NCBI RefSeq assembly: GCF_014652455.1
Contig: NZ_BMYV01000001.1
Span: 124,001 to 188,000 of the forward strand
Reading direction: 5' to 3'
Source of the DNA: Litorimonas cladophorae
Lineage (GTDB): Bacteria > Pseudomonadota > Alphaproteobacteria > Caulobacterales > Maricaulaceae
Length of the DNA stretch: 64,000 nt
How positions within the stretch are numbered: position 1 is the stretch's first letter; each line of letters begins with the position of its first letter. This document shows, piece after piece, positions 16,983 through 26,040 of the stretch. Both the position numbers and the translations under genes were made by a program. Under the pieces are notes generated by a model. That model made no database searches. It saw nothing but the letters and a program-made list of their open reading frames with translations, and was not told the DNA's origin.

Positions 16983-18533
16983 ATGTCCAAAACACTCATT
17001 CCAATATTTGCCGATCAACTTAGCCACGGTCTTTCTAGTCTGGCGGCCTCCGACCAAGAAAATGCAGTCGTGTTGATGATGGAAGTCGCTGCCGAAGCGA
17101 AGTCCGTTCCCCATCACCGCACAAAGCTGATCTTCCTTTTTTCCGCCATGCGCCACTTTGCCAAGGAATTGCGAGAGGCAGGTTGGACTGTTGATTACGT
17201 TGAAATGACCGATCCCGAAAATACAGGCGATTTCACGGGCGAGGTCAGACGCGCCGTAAAACGCCATGGTACGGAAATGGTTCGGGTGTGTGAGCCATCC
17301 GTGTATCGGGTGTTAGAGCTTGTTAAAGGCTGGGAAGCGGCGCTGGACTTGCCGGTGTCTATTACTTTTGACGACCGTTTTATCGCGACGAAAGAAGAAT
17401 TCGCGTCTTGGGCGGATGGTCGGAAACAGTTCCGAATGGAATATTTTTATCGTGATATGCGTCGCAAAACGAACTTGTTGATGGATGGCGATAAACCCGA
17501 AGGCGGGAAATGGAATTACGATAAAGAGAATCGGAAGCCGCCTAAATCAGATTTGAAGTTCCCGGAACCGCTCCGTTTTCAACCCGACGCTATCACGCAA
17601 GACGTGATTGAAATGGTCAAAACATCCTTCGCTTCGCGCATGGGCAGTGCCGATGGGTTCTTTTGGGCGGTAACGCGCGACGGAGCGCTAGAGGCGCTGG
17701 ATTATTTTCTCGACTATGGTTTGGAACGCTTTGGGGACTACCAAGATGCGATGGTGGGCGGCGAGAGCTTCTTGTTTCATTCGCTACTTTCGCCTTACCT
17801 GAATGTCGGATTATTGGGACCCCTCGAAATCTGTCGAGCCGTAGAGACGCGTTACCTGGCGGGTGATGCGCCCCTCAACGCGGCGGAAGGCTATATTAGA
17901 CAGATTATCGGCTGGCGGGAATATGTGCGCGGCATCTATTGGCTGGATATGCCCGACTATATTGACCGCAATCATTTGAATGCGACACGGCCTCTGCCTG
18001 ATTTTTACTGGACAGGGGAAACAGATTTGAATTGCCTGTCGCAGAGTATTGGGCAGACCATAGAGCACGCCTACGCCCATCACATTCAACGCTTAATGAT
18101 TACGGGAAATTTTGCTCTGCTGATCGGGGCTGATCCATTTGCCGTGCACGAATGGTATCTGGCGGTCTATTTGGACGCTTTTGAATGGGTCGAGTTGCCC
18201 AATACTTTAGGCATGAGTCAATTTGGTGATGGCGGGATGTTGGGGTCGAAGCCCTATGCCTCGTCCGGAGCCTATATTAACCGCATGAGCGACTATTGCG
18301 GGTCTTGTAAATACGATGTGAAAAAGCGCGTGGGCGAAGATGCTTGTCCGTTCAATGCGTTATACTGGCATTTCTTGGATCGCAACGCCGACACTTTGCG
18401 CGGCAATAACCGCCTTGCCATGCCGTACCGAAATCTGGAAAAAATGGAGGATGACGTCAGGCATGAGTTGATGGATCAAGCCGATAGCTTTTTGAACGGC
18501 CTGTCGACATCCAAGTCAGAAGACTATCTCTAG
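16983..18533 (+). CDS. phrB: Iron-sulfur (6-4) photolyase/cryptochrome, PhrB type
   Basis: Protein of 516 residues of the FeS-BCP class, which repairs (6-4) photoproducts with FAD, a lumazine antenna and a [4Fe-4S] cluster. Cysteines at 351, 439, 442 and 455 have the same spacing (88, 3, 13) as the cluster ligands of Agrobacterium PhrB (350, 438, 441, 454). Other marks: HHRTKLIFLFSAMRHFA, IGWREYVRG and the ADPFAVHEWYLAVYLDAFEWVELPN region in parts. ATG 16983 is chosen because it aligns the N-terminus with PhrB; ATG 16968 is the alternative. Its 3' end overlaps the RluA-type gene by 4 bp. Confidence 0.94.
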   Translation: MSKTLIPIFADQLSHGLSSLAASDQENAVVLMMEVAAEAKSVPHHRTKLIFLFSAMRHFAKELREAGWTVDYVEMTDPENTGDFTGEVRRAVKRHGTEMVRVCEPSVYRVLELVKGWEAALDLPVSITFDDRFIATKEEFASWADGRKQFRMEYFYRDMRRKTNLLMDGDKPEGGKWNYDKENRKPPKSDLKFPEPLRFQPDAITQDVIEMVKTSFASRMGSADGFFWAVTRDGALEALDYFLDYGLERFGDYQDAMVGGESFLFHSLLSPYLNVGLLGPLEICRAVETRYLAGDAPLNAAEGYIRQIIGWREYVRGIYWLDMPDYIDRNHLNATRPLPDFYWTGETDLNCLSQSIGQTIEHAYAHHIQRLMITGNFALLIGADPFAVHEWYLAVYLDAFEWVELPNTLGMSQFGDGGMLGSKPYASSGAYINRMSDYCGSCKYDVKKRVGEDACPFNALYWHFLDRNADTLRGNNRLAMPYRNLEKMEDDVRHELMDQADSFLNGLSTSKSEDYL

Positions 18534-19213
18534 AACGGACAAGCGGCTTCAAAATGAATATGCGACCCGTCTCTGGGATGCCGTAGCCCCAGTTTCCAAG
18601 CATGAAGCTGTAGACGTGGCGCCGCATTGAATATCACATCGACAGCATAGATTCGGTCGCCCAAAATCGGATGCCCCATCGCCCAACAATGGACCCGCAA
18701 TTGGTGACTGCGGCCTGTTATGGGATGAAGGGCAAGACGCGTAGCCGTCTCTTCGCGCGCGATAACCTCCCAATCTGTGATGCTAGGTTTGCCATGTTCC
18801 CAGCTCACCATTTGGCGCGGCCGATTGGGCCAATCCGCGATAAGCGGCTGATTAATCCGACCGCTTTGGCCGTCTACGTGACCCGCGACACGGGCGATAT
18901 AGGTCTTGGTGGTATGTCGCCGTTCAAATTGTAGCCCTAAATGTCGCTGCGCCGTTTTGTTGCGCGCAAAGACCATCAAGCCTGATGTCGCCATATCTAG
19001 GCGGTGAACCAAAAGGCTCTCAGGGTGAAGATCTAGAAGGCGAGTTTGCGCGCTGTCAGGATTATCGCGTCCCGGAACTGATAAAAGCCCAGAAGGCTTA
19101 TCAATCACAAGCAAATCATCATCGGTGTGAAGAATTTTTAGCGGATCGTTCGGCGGGTCATAAGTGAAAGCCCGCCGTTCAGGTAAATCAGTCCAGTCTT
19201 TCGGCGACGACAT
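18530..19213 (-). CDS. RluA-family pseudouridine synthase
   Basis: Protein of 227 residues with the RluA catalytic motif HRLDMATSG (the Asp is catalytic) and a downstream GRSHQLRVHC. No N-terminal S4 domain, so it resembles RluA/RluE-sized or tRNA-acting members rather than RluC or RluD. The RNA site modified cannot be deduced. ATG 19213 is preferred because it begins just before the conserved core; it overlaps the rnd stop by 26 bp. The longest frame (to 19384) lies mostly inside rnd and is rejected. Confidence 0.9.
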   Translation of the reverse strand: MSSPKDWTDLPERRAFTYDPPNDPLKILHTDDDLLVIDKPSGLLSVPGRDNPDSAQTRLLDLHPESLLVHRLDMATSGLMVFARNKTAQRHLGLQFERRHTTKTYIARVAGHVDGQSGRINQPLIADWPNRPRQMVSWEHGKPSITDWEVIAREETATRLALHPITGRSHQLRVHCWAMGHPILGDRIYAVDVIFNAAPRLQLHAWKLGLRHPRDGSHIHFEAACPF

Positions 19214-20342
19214 CTTCGCCCTCCAGACGTAGGGCAATGTGGCCGCGCAACATATCCAACGCATCTTGACCAAAAATCTCGCGTCGCCAGCCTTTGAGCG
19301 CGTCAATGTCGGCCGCCTCGCCAAAGGCTGCCAATTGCTCGATATCGCGCGCATTGGCCACGAGTCGCGTCGCGATACCTTCAACTTCTGTGCGCAGTCG
19401 CAAGAGGGTCTTTAGCATCTCAATGCGTGGGCCGAGTGACGGCGGCATATGTTTTGTTTTCGGTGCGGGCGGCGCGTAATCATCTGCATTGTCAATTGCG
19501 GCTCCGATACTTTCGACGAGTTCCTTTGCGGAAGATGACTTCTCAAATCCTCGTGGAATACCCCGAAGTTTCGCAAGGGCATCTATGGTGCGTGGGCGTT
19601 GCTGCGCCAAATCGTAGATCGCGTCATCTTTCAAAACGCGACGACGTGGAATGTCTTTCTTGATGGCTTGACGCTCTCGCCAAGACGCCGCGGCTTTAAG
19701 CGATGCTAGGTAGTGCTTCTTATTGCCTCGCAGCTTCAAACGTTGCCAAGCTTCTTCAGGTTCAAAAGTGTAGAGGTCCTCTTGCGAGTGCTGCTCCATC
19801 TCTTGCATAACCCAGTCGAGTCGACCTTTTTCTTCCAGCTCGGTGAGAACATCTGGATAGAGATCGCGTAGATGGGTGACGTCAGCCATTGCGTAAGACA
19901 GTTGTTTTTCTGAGAGAGGGCGACGCGACCAATCTGTGAAGCGGGCGCCTTTATCCAAGTTAATGTCCAACCGGTCTTTGACCAATGCACCATAGCCAGC
20001 ACTGTCGCCCAAGCCTAGCGCCATACCCGCGATCTGCGTATCGAATGTTGGGCCGGGGACGGCGCCACAAATCCGGTAAAAGATTTCCATATCCTGCCGT
20101 GCGGCATGCAAGACATTGGTGACGCTCTCATCCATTAGAAGCTCTTTGAGCGGCGTAAGGTCTATGCCGTCCGCTAATGGGTCTACAATAGCTTCGTCTT
20201 CAGACGTCGCAATCTGAACAAGGCAGAGGATAGAAAAGAACGTGCTCTCGCGCATGAACTCCGTATCAATACAGACGAAATCTTGGTTTCTGGCTGTGTC
20301 GCAAAATGCCCGAAGGCTATCTGTATCGCGGATAATATTCAT
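19188..20342 (-). CDS. rnd: Ribonuclease D
   Basis: Protein of 384 residues, a DEDD-family 3'-5' exoribonuclease for tRNA 3' maturation. CIDTEFMRE near 20-28 gives the first Asp and Glu, VLHAARQDME and SYAMADVTHL give the others. An HRDC domain follows (about 210-285, DIPRRRVLKDDAI). Start ATG overlaps the hydrolase stop as TGATG, so the genes are coupled. The next gene, the pseudouridine synthase, overlaps the rnd end, giving a compact RNA-processing pair. Confidence 0.96.
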   Translation of the reverse strand: MNIIRDTDSLRAFCDTARNQDFVCIDTEFMRESTFFSILCLVQIATSEDEAIVDPLADGIDLTPLKELLMDESVTNVLHAARQDMEIFYRICGAVPGPTFDTQIAGMALGLGDSAGYGALVKDRLDINLDKGARFTDWSRRPLSEKQLSYAMADVTHLRDLYPDVLTELEEKGRLDWVMQEMEQHSQEDLYTFEPEEAWQRLKLRGNKKHYLASLKAAASWRERQAIKKDIPRRRVLKDDAIYDLAQQRPRTIDALAKLRGIPRGFEKSSSAKELVESIGAAIDNADDYAPPAPKTKHMPPSLGPRIEMLKTLLRLRTEVEGIATRLVANARDIEQLAAFGEAADIDALKGWRREIFGQDALDMLRGHIALRLEGEDVVAERLD

Positions 20343-21082
20343 CAGGCGGTGTGTGTTCCATGTAAGGCGAATTTCTCGCTTAAGAGGTCGAGCATCGCGT
20401 TTGTCGCACGTTGTGCGGCTAATTCGTTATAAATGATGCCCATGTCTTTATTATTCGCCGCAGGATTCATGAAACCATGGAGAACATTGCCATAAGCATG
20501 AAGTTGCCAATCGCAATTTTTTTCAGCCATTTCTGCGCCAAAGCTTTTGACCATGTCTGGGGTGGCCATCGGGTCATCCCATCCATGACAGACTAAAACG
20601 CTGGCTTTGCACTTTTTCTTTGGCAAACCTTCGGGAGCATCCAAGAGTCCGTGAAATGAAACCGCGGCGTGAAGGTCTAGACCTGCGCGCGCCATATCAA
20701 GTGTACAAAGACCCCCAAAGCAAAAGCCGATCGCGGCCATGTGGGTTTCGTCAACTTCGTCTAATTTAGCAGCGGCTTTGTAGCCAGCTTTCAGCCGTTT
20801 CAGAAGGGTGGCACGATCTTCTCGCAAAGGAGTCATCATCGCAGCACATTCCTCTGTCGTTTCAGGACGCACTCCATTTCCGTAGTTATCTAGCGCGAAA
20901 CCGACATATCCGAGCGCAGCCATTTGAACGGCTTTATCCATCGCGAAATCATCCATGCCCGCCCAGGCATGGTTTACCAATACGCAAGGTAATGGATCAG
21001 CGCGGTTATCGTCCCAAGCCAAATAGCCAATGCAAGTCGTTTTACCGTCTTTGTACTCAACGGGGCGGGTTTTAATGTTCAT
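20342..21082 (-). CDS. Dienelactone hydrolase family protein
   Basis: About 246 residues, alpha/beta hydrolase of the DLH family. Nucleophile Cys in GFCFGG near 118, acid in GWDDP, His in NVLHGF. Such enzymes hydrolyse lactones or similar esters; many housekeeping members have no known substrate. ATG 21082 follows GGAG at 9 nt. It is first in an overlapping trio with rnd and the pseudouridine synthase, though the functions are not obviously connected. Confidence 0.9.
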   Translation of the reverse strand: MNIKTRPVEYKDGKTTCIGYLAWDDNRADPLPCVLVNHAWAGMDDFAMDKAVQMAALGYVGFALDNYGNGVRPETTEECAAMMTPLREDRATLLKRLKAGYKAAAKLDEVDETHMAAIGFCFGGLCTLDMARAGLDLHAAVSFHGLLDAPEGLPKKKCKASVLVCHGWDDPMATPDMVKSFGAEMAEKNCDWQLHAYGNVLHGFMNPAANNKDMGIIYNELAAQRATNAMLDLLSEKFALHGTHTA

Positions 21083-21283
21083 CTTGTCTCTCTCCACAGT
21101 GGATTATGTGTCGGGGGAATTTCGCGTTGTGTGCTGTTTTTTACCCTGATTTTCAACCCTAATCCTGACCTGTCACAGTTTAGGGCGGTTCTGCGAACAG
21201 GAGTCGGATACGCGGTAGTCTTCTTAACGGAAAATTAGCCATAAGCGACGACCCTGCGGGCCAGTCTTTCAAGGAGGCCTGTC

Positions 21284-21895
21284 ATGCGCGCGCTTTTACT
21301 TACATCCCTTTCCGCTGCCCTTTTGGCAGGTTGTCTCACGACACAGGAAAATCCAAATTACGAGTTTTCCAGCCGATATGAGGGCGATACGGCGGCCACG
21401 CACCAATATGCGACGACGACAGAAGTCCCAGTCGCACAATCAGTTGCGGCGACCTACGAGGCCCCTGCTATGGCGCCCACTGATTCGGCTTATGCATCAC
21501 GCGATGTCAGCGGTACGCCAGGTTACATGGCGATGCAGGCCGATCGGCAAGCGACCGCACAAGCGAATGTTCAGCCGTACGCCGCACCGCAGATGCCCGT
21601 GCCTGAATCGACGGCTACCGCACAAATCGCGACAGCGGGAACGCCGATTGACTATGACCATAGCCGCAACTTAATCGTCGCTGATACCGCAGTGGCTCCG
21701 TCACAGTTTTCTGACAGTGTCCGCGTCATGTCTGGTTCGAGCCAGTCCTACACTGTAGAGCCTGGCGACACAGTCTATAGCTTGTCGCGCAAAACTTGTG
21801 TCGGCGTGAAGGTTATCCAGTCGATGAACAATCTTCCGGCTGATTATGGCATCAAAATTGGTCAAACTCTGACATTGCCTGCACCCGTCTGCTAG
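21284..21895 (+). CDS. LysM-domain lipoprotein
   Basis: Protein of 203 residues. Lipobox LAGC with Cys17 gives a lipidated N-terminus. A low-complexity middle rich in Ala, Thr and Pro (about 30-145) acts as a spacer. One LysM domain closes the protein (about 153-200, SYTVEPGDTVYSLSRK and IKIGQTLTLP). LysM binds glycan strands of peptidoglycan, so this probably links the outer membrane to the wall. ATG follows AAGGAGG at 6 nt. Two Cys flank the LysM domain and may form a disulphide. No peptidase domain is attached. Confidence 0.88.
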   Translation: MRALLLTSLSAALLAGCLTTQENPNYEFSSRYEGDTAATHQYATTTEVPVAQSVAATYEAPAMAPTDSAYASRDVSGTPGYMAMQADRQATAQANVQPYAAPQMPVPESTATAQIATAGTPIDYDHSRNLIVADTAVAPSQFSDSVRVMSGSSQSYTVEPGDTVYSLSRKTCVGVKVIQSMNNLPADYGIKIGQTLTLPAPVC

Positions 21896-22005
21896 CAATT
21901 CTTGCGTTAAAGCGGGTGGCCTCTCGCGTCTAAAGTTTCTCGCAAATAAGATGTGATTTTGGTGACTTCAGGCGCTAAACAGCGCCAGATTAAAGGAGTC
22001 GCTCT

Positions 22006-23418
22006 ATGCGCAATCGTTACGCTAAAATTCTCGCCACGATCGGTCCTGCGAGCCGAGCGCCAGATACGCTGCGCCTTCTGCATGATGTGGGCGTGGATGC
22101 GTTCAGACTGAACTTTAGCCACGGCTCCCATGAAGACCACGCCGAGAGCGTAAAAGCGATCCGCGCGATCGAAAAAGACACAGGCACACCCATCTGCATC
22201 GTCGCGGATATGCAAGGTCCAAAGCTGCGCTGTGGTACATTTGAAGACGGCAATATTGAGCTCCAATACGGCGAGACAGTTGAAATTCGTCAGGGCAGGG
22301 AGCCTGGTCGCGCAGGGCTGATCATAATGCCCCATCCTGAGCTGATGAATGCAATGGTTGAGGGCACAATCCTCAAATTTGATGATGGCAAGTTACAAGT
22401 CACTGTTTTGTCAAATGATGGAACGGCCGCCAAAGCGCGTGTCGATGTTCCCGGAATGCTCTCCGAGCGAAAAGGCATTAACGTGGTCAACACGGTTTTG
22501 CCTATGTCTGCGATGACGGACAAAGACCGCGTTGATATGGCGTTCGCACTGAGCCAAGAGGTCGATTATATCGCTTTGTCTTTTGTGCAATCGTCTCAAG
22601 ACGTGCGCGACGCCCGTGCGATCATTGGTGACCAAGCTGGTATTATCGTGAAAATCGAGAAGCCCTCTGCCGTCGAAGATCTCGACTCGATCCTCATAAT
22701 GGCTGACGCGGCGATGGTCGCGCGCGGCGATTTGGGCGTCGAATTGCCTTTGGAAGATGTACCCATTGTACAACGCCGCATTATTCGCAAATGCCGCGCC
22801 TTGGGTAAGCCTGTCATTGTTGCCACACACATGTTGGAGTCCATGATCGACGCGCCAACCCCCACGCGGGCCGAAGCTTCCGATGTCGCGACCGCAATTT
22901 ATCAAGGCGCAGACTCTGTGATGCTGTCAGCTGAGACGGCCGTAGGGCGTCACCCGGCCACAGCCGTTGCAATTATGGACCGTATTATTGGCGCGGCAGA
23001 GCGAGATCCGATTTATTGGGAATATTTTGAATCTGTTCAATTGCCTTACGAAGCCACGGCCGAAGATGCGATTTCAGGTGCCGTTCGCGGTATTGCGACG
23101 AAATTAAATGCCAAGGCCGTGCTGGGTTACACCATGACGGGCTCCACCGTGCAGCGTATTAGCCGCGAACGGCCACCGTGCCGCATTGTCGGATTAACCC
23201 CGAAAATGCGCACTGCGTCGCGGCTCGCGCTGAGCTGGGGTGTTATGCCAATCGTGACGACCGATCCCGCCGACTTTGACGATATGATGCAGCGTGTCAG
23301 CGACATCGCGAAAGATCATGTTGGTTTGGAAACCGGCGACACAGTTTTGATTTCCGCCGGTTTGCCATTTGGGGTGCCGGGTACAACCAACACCCTAAAT
23401 ATCTCAAAGGTGAAATAG
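22006..23418 (+). CDS. pyk: Pyruvate kinase
   Basis: Protein of 470 residues. It transfers phosphate from phosphoenolpyruvate to ADP. Motifs: RYAKILATIGPASR at the start, FRLNFSHGSHEDH, VADMQGPKLR, the catalytic IVKIEKPSAVEDLD, MVARGDLGVELPLE, and ATHMLESMIDAPTPTRAEASDVA in parts. ATG follows AAAGGAG at 7 nt. It lies downstream of the LysM lipoprotein and converges with the TonB receptor gene at 2-bp distance with no terminator between. Confidence 0.98.
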   Translation: MRNRYAKILATIGPASRAPDTLRLLHDVGVDAFRLNFSHGSHEDHAESVKAIRAIEKDTGTPICIVADMQGPKLRCGTFEDGNIELQYGETVEIRQGREPGRAGLIIMPHPELMNAMVEGTILKFDDGKLQVTVLSNDGTAAKARVDVPGMLSERKGINVVNTVLPMSAMTDKDRVDMAFALSQEVDYIALSFVQSSQDVRDARAIIGDQAGIIVKIEKPSAVEDLDSILIMADAAMVARGDLGVELPLEDVPIVQRRIIRKCRALGKPVIVATHMLESMIDAPTPTRAEASDVATAIYQGADSVMLSAETAVGRHPATAVAIMDRIIGAAERDPIYWEYFESVQLPYEATAEDAISGAVRGIATKLNAKAVLGYTMTGSTVQRISRERPPCRIVGLTPKMRTASRLALSWGVMPIVTTDPADFDDMMQRVSDIAKDHVGLETGDTVLISAGLPFGVPGTTNTLNISKVK

Positions 23419-23420
23419 CC

Positions 23421-25526
23421 CTAGAGTTTAGCGCTTATCGAAAACCGAATATTGCGCCCAGGAAGTGGCACTAAATCTTTGAGGAAGCTCGTATGTTGAC
23501 GGGCTTCTGCATCGAAGATGTTCAGAACCGAGAGCCGTAATTCTACGTCTTGCGCGTCGACCGGCGCCTTCCAAGTTACGAAGGCGTTGACCAGATCATA
23601 GTCCTCTGTCGGCAGCTCAAATGCAGCCAAATCATTGGCTTCGACAACATGTTCCCATTCCGCCCGCAAAGTGATGCGATCACTTTCTGCTTCGATTCCT
23701 GAAAGAACCGAGAGCAGGGGAATTCGAGGCAAGTTTCCAGTGGCTGTTTTGGCCCGAACATATTCGACCAATGCATCAGCGGAGACATCAAATCCACCAA
23801 CCCGTGTTATCTCCGTCTCACCGACGGCCTCAAATCCGTAAAATTCTGCATCCTCTGCGGTGAACTGAAAGACAGGTAGACCGTCTTCTTCGTCACCGAT
23901 GGCTGTATCGAAAATGTAGTCCGTGTAATCCGTGTAGAAGAGATTGAGCGTCAGGTTGTGCCCGTTCTCGCGGTGACGGATCGCGGCCTCGACCCCGGTC
24001 GCGACTTCTTTCCCAAGTGTCGCGTCACCTCTCTCAAACTGCGAGGTCGCGAGATGGGGGCCATTAGAAAATAACTCTTCGGTTGTGGGCGCACGTTCAG
24101 TTCTAAATACAGTGCCGCCAATTCTAACGGCATCAGTGACATGCAGGTCACCGCCGCCACTGACGCTAAACAGATCGAAGCTCTTATCTGTGCCTGCAAA
24201 GCGGTCCTGCTGATCCGTTCGTTCAAAACGTGCAGCCGCTTCGATATGGCCTTTTCCAATTTCAACTTCATGGAAGGTGTAAGCCCCAAGTTGTTGGGTC
24301 AGGGTAGGGGGAACGAAAGCTTCTTCTCCGACAGCAGAAAAGTCACGCTCGCGATATTGTACACCATGCGCGGCGCGCCAGTTTCCAATACCGATCTCTT
24401 TCTCGGCTTGGATGGCTTCTACGCGAATTTCGTATCCGTCATTCTTGAAGACGGTACCGACTTCGCCATCACCCTCTATTTCCGTATGACGATATTGCGC
24501 TATGCCGCCAAAGGCTTGGACGCGTTCAATCGGGCCATCAAATTCCCATCCCGCGTTAAAGTCGATCCGTTGCTGATCGAGCTTGATCGTTACGCCGCCT
24601 TCTTCCTCTTCTTCTTCATGATCGTGGTCGTCATCATGACCCTCTTCATCATCATGATCGTCTTCATCACCGTGTTCTTCGTCTCCATGACCATGTCCAC
24701 CGGGGACGCCATAGGTCGTGTTAAAATCGTGGACGGCAATTCCGATGAACCCCCTATCGCCGATGTAAGAAAGGCCACCCGTTACACTGTTCGAGCGGGC
24801 GAAGCTGTTGTCTAAGCGGCGATCTTCGTCGAAATCGGAGGGAACTTCTTCGCCTTCTTCCGCAAGTAGCACGCGGCTTTCGCCCTCAACGGGGATGCGG
24901 TAATCTCCAGCTTCTCGCCGTGTGGCATCCAAATGGAGGACGAAATCGCCGACGCGCTGATCCAGCGAGGCAGCGGCCTCTGAACCTGCGTCAACGGTGC
25001 TGGCGCCGATCCGGATAGCAGCATCCGTTTGGCCGTCAGGAAATTCAGTTGGTATACGCCCATCAATTGTATTGACGACGCCACCTGCGCCAGAGCTACC
25101 GTAACGTAGAAGTGCTGCGCCGCGTAGAACTTCGATGCGCTCCGCTTGGGCAGGTTCAACGGCAACGGCGTGATCGGGGGAGGCGCTGGAGGCATCGATG
25201 GAACCGATGCCATTGGTCAAAATACGGACACGATCGCCGCCTTGACCGCGAATGATGGGGCGTGACGCGCCTGCACCAAAACTTGTCGAAGAAACGCCGG
25301 GTTCAAGTTTCAGAGTTTCGCCAAGCGTGCCGGCTAAGCGATCCTGTAAGGCATCGCCAGCTAAGACAGATTGACCCGTAATCGCTTCATCAATTGAGCG
25401 ATCCAGCGGAGATGCAGTGACGATAATGATATCTTCATCAGACGGCGTTTGCGCGTGTGCGAAGGCAGGGAGGAACAAGGCGGAGGCCAAAAGGCTAGTC
25501 GAAAAACGTGACATGGAAACACTCAT
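23421..25526 (-). CDS. TonB-dependent receptor with His-rich loop, probable zinc uptake
   Basis: About 701 residues: signal peptide (cleavage near AHAQ), plug domain with RGQGGDRVRILTNG and a GSSGAGGVVNTIDGR stretch, and a beta-barrel ending in an aromatic-rich strand (RFSISAKL). Residues about 271-309 are almost all His, Asp, Glu and Gly, an extracellular loop typical of the zinc receptor ZnuD. ATG 25526 is used; ATG 25514 is an alternative, and the longer frame to 25715 has no signal peptide at its start. The upstream gene has a Zur-like box, so zinc-repressed expression is inferred. Confidence 0.9.
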   Translation of the reverse strand: MSVSMSRFSTSLLASALFLPAFAHAQTPSDEDIIIVTASPLDRSIDEAITGQSVLAGDALQDRLAGTLGETLKLEPGVSSTSFGAGASRPIIRGQGGDRVRILTNGIGSIDASSASPDHAVAVEPAQAERIEVLRGAALLRYGSSGAGGVVNTIDGRIPTEFPDGQTDAAIRIGASTVDAGSEAAASLDQRVGDFVLHLDATRREAGDYRIPVEGESRVLLAEEGEEVPSDFDEDRRLDNSFARSNSVTGGLSYIGDRGFIGIAVHDFNTTYGVPGGHGHGDEEHGDEDDHDDEEGHDDDHDHEEEEEEGGVTIKLDQQRIDFNAGWEFDGPIERVQAFGGIAQYRHTEIEGDGEVGTVFKNDGYEIRVEAIQAEKEIGIGNWRAAHGVQYRERDFSAVGEEAFVPPTLTQQLGAYTFHEVEIGKGHIEAAARFERTDQQDRFAGTDKSFDLFSVSGGGDLHVTDAVRIGGTVFRTERAPTTEELFSNGPHLATSQFERGDATLGKEVATGVEAAIRHRENGHNLTLNLFYTDYTDYIFDTAIGDEEDGLPVFQFTAEDAEFYGFEAVGETEITRVGGFDVSADALVEYVRAKTATGNLPRIPLLSVLSGIEAESDRITLRAEWEHVVEANDLAAFELPTEDYDLVNAFVTWKAPVDAQDVELRLSVLNIFDAEARQHTSFLKDLVPLPGRNIRFSISAKL

Positions 25527-25633
25527 TTTAGGGCGACGCCCAAGTTTAGCAAACTTCAGTTTGGAACTTAGGGGTCGAAGGAAAACACAAAAAGACCGAT
25601 GGCTAGAGAGCAACGGTGAGGCGTTAGGGGTTT

Positions 25634-25933
25634 TTAGAGTGTCGGGGGGGCGCGGGGCGGTGGTGCACGTCCGTCGAAGGTGCGTGGCAAGTTGCGCTCG
25701 ACCAGGGGCTGCCATAGCGGAGTTTGTGCAATTTCCGGCGGGGAGGCAAAAGGAAGGGGCGGCGTTAGCGCTGTTTGTTCAGCGGCGACGAGCGCGACTG
25801 CACAAATAACCCCTTCATGTTTATGTTCAGTTCCACCATTTGCCGCGGCATGAGCTTGCGACAGGCCTTGCACCGATAGGAACAGGGACATGAAGAGGAC
25901 CCAAATGGTCTTTATGAGCGTGGCGCGCGTCAT
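25634..25933 (-). CDS. Small periplasmic protein upstream of zinc receptor
   Basis: Protein of 99 residues with a signal peptide (hydrophobic 10-26, cleavage near AHAA), a His-containing patch EHKHEG after it, and a Pro-rich end finishing RAPPPRAPPTL. Size, single Cys and closing RAPP pattern resemble the DUF2946-type proteins that sit next to metal-related TonB receptors. It is 107 bp before the receptor gene on the same strand and starts 4 bp from a Zur-like palindrome. A role in periplasmic zinc handling is inference. Confidence 0.7.
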   Translation of the reverse strand: MTRATLIKTIWVLFMSLFLSVQGLSQAHAAANGGTEHKHEGVICAVALVAAEQTALTPPLPFASPPEIAQTPLWQPLVERNLPRTFDGRAPPPRAPPTL

Positions 25934-25937
25934 GAGT

Positions 25938-25950
25938 GTTATCCTATAAC
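25938..25950 (-). promoter_or_regulatory. Putative Zur box
   Basis: GTTATAGGATAAC (leftward strand) matches 11 of 12 defined bases of the E. coli Zur core GTTATA-N-TATAAC and keeps perfect GTTAT/ATAAC symmetry. It overlaps the AGGA ribosome binding site of the small periplasmic protein, upstream of the zinc-receptor gene. Confidence 0.65.
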
Positions 25951-26040
25951 GCTAATTCGGTTTGAGGCAATTCCAATTTTTCGGAATCACAGTTTCGTTA
26001 TTCGGCCCAAGTTGCCTTCGTTGGTGGGAAGGTCGAATGT

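Noticed and set aside
24141-24815. Plus-strand frame of about 224 codons inside the TonB receptor gene
   Set aside because: Antisense to the His-rich receptor; the hydrophobic run is the complement of the GAT/CAT-rich loop.
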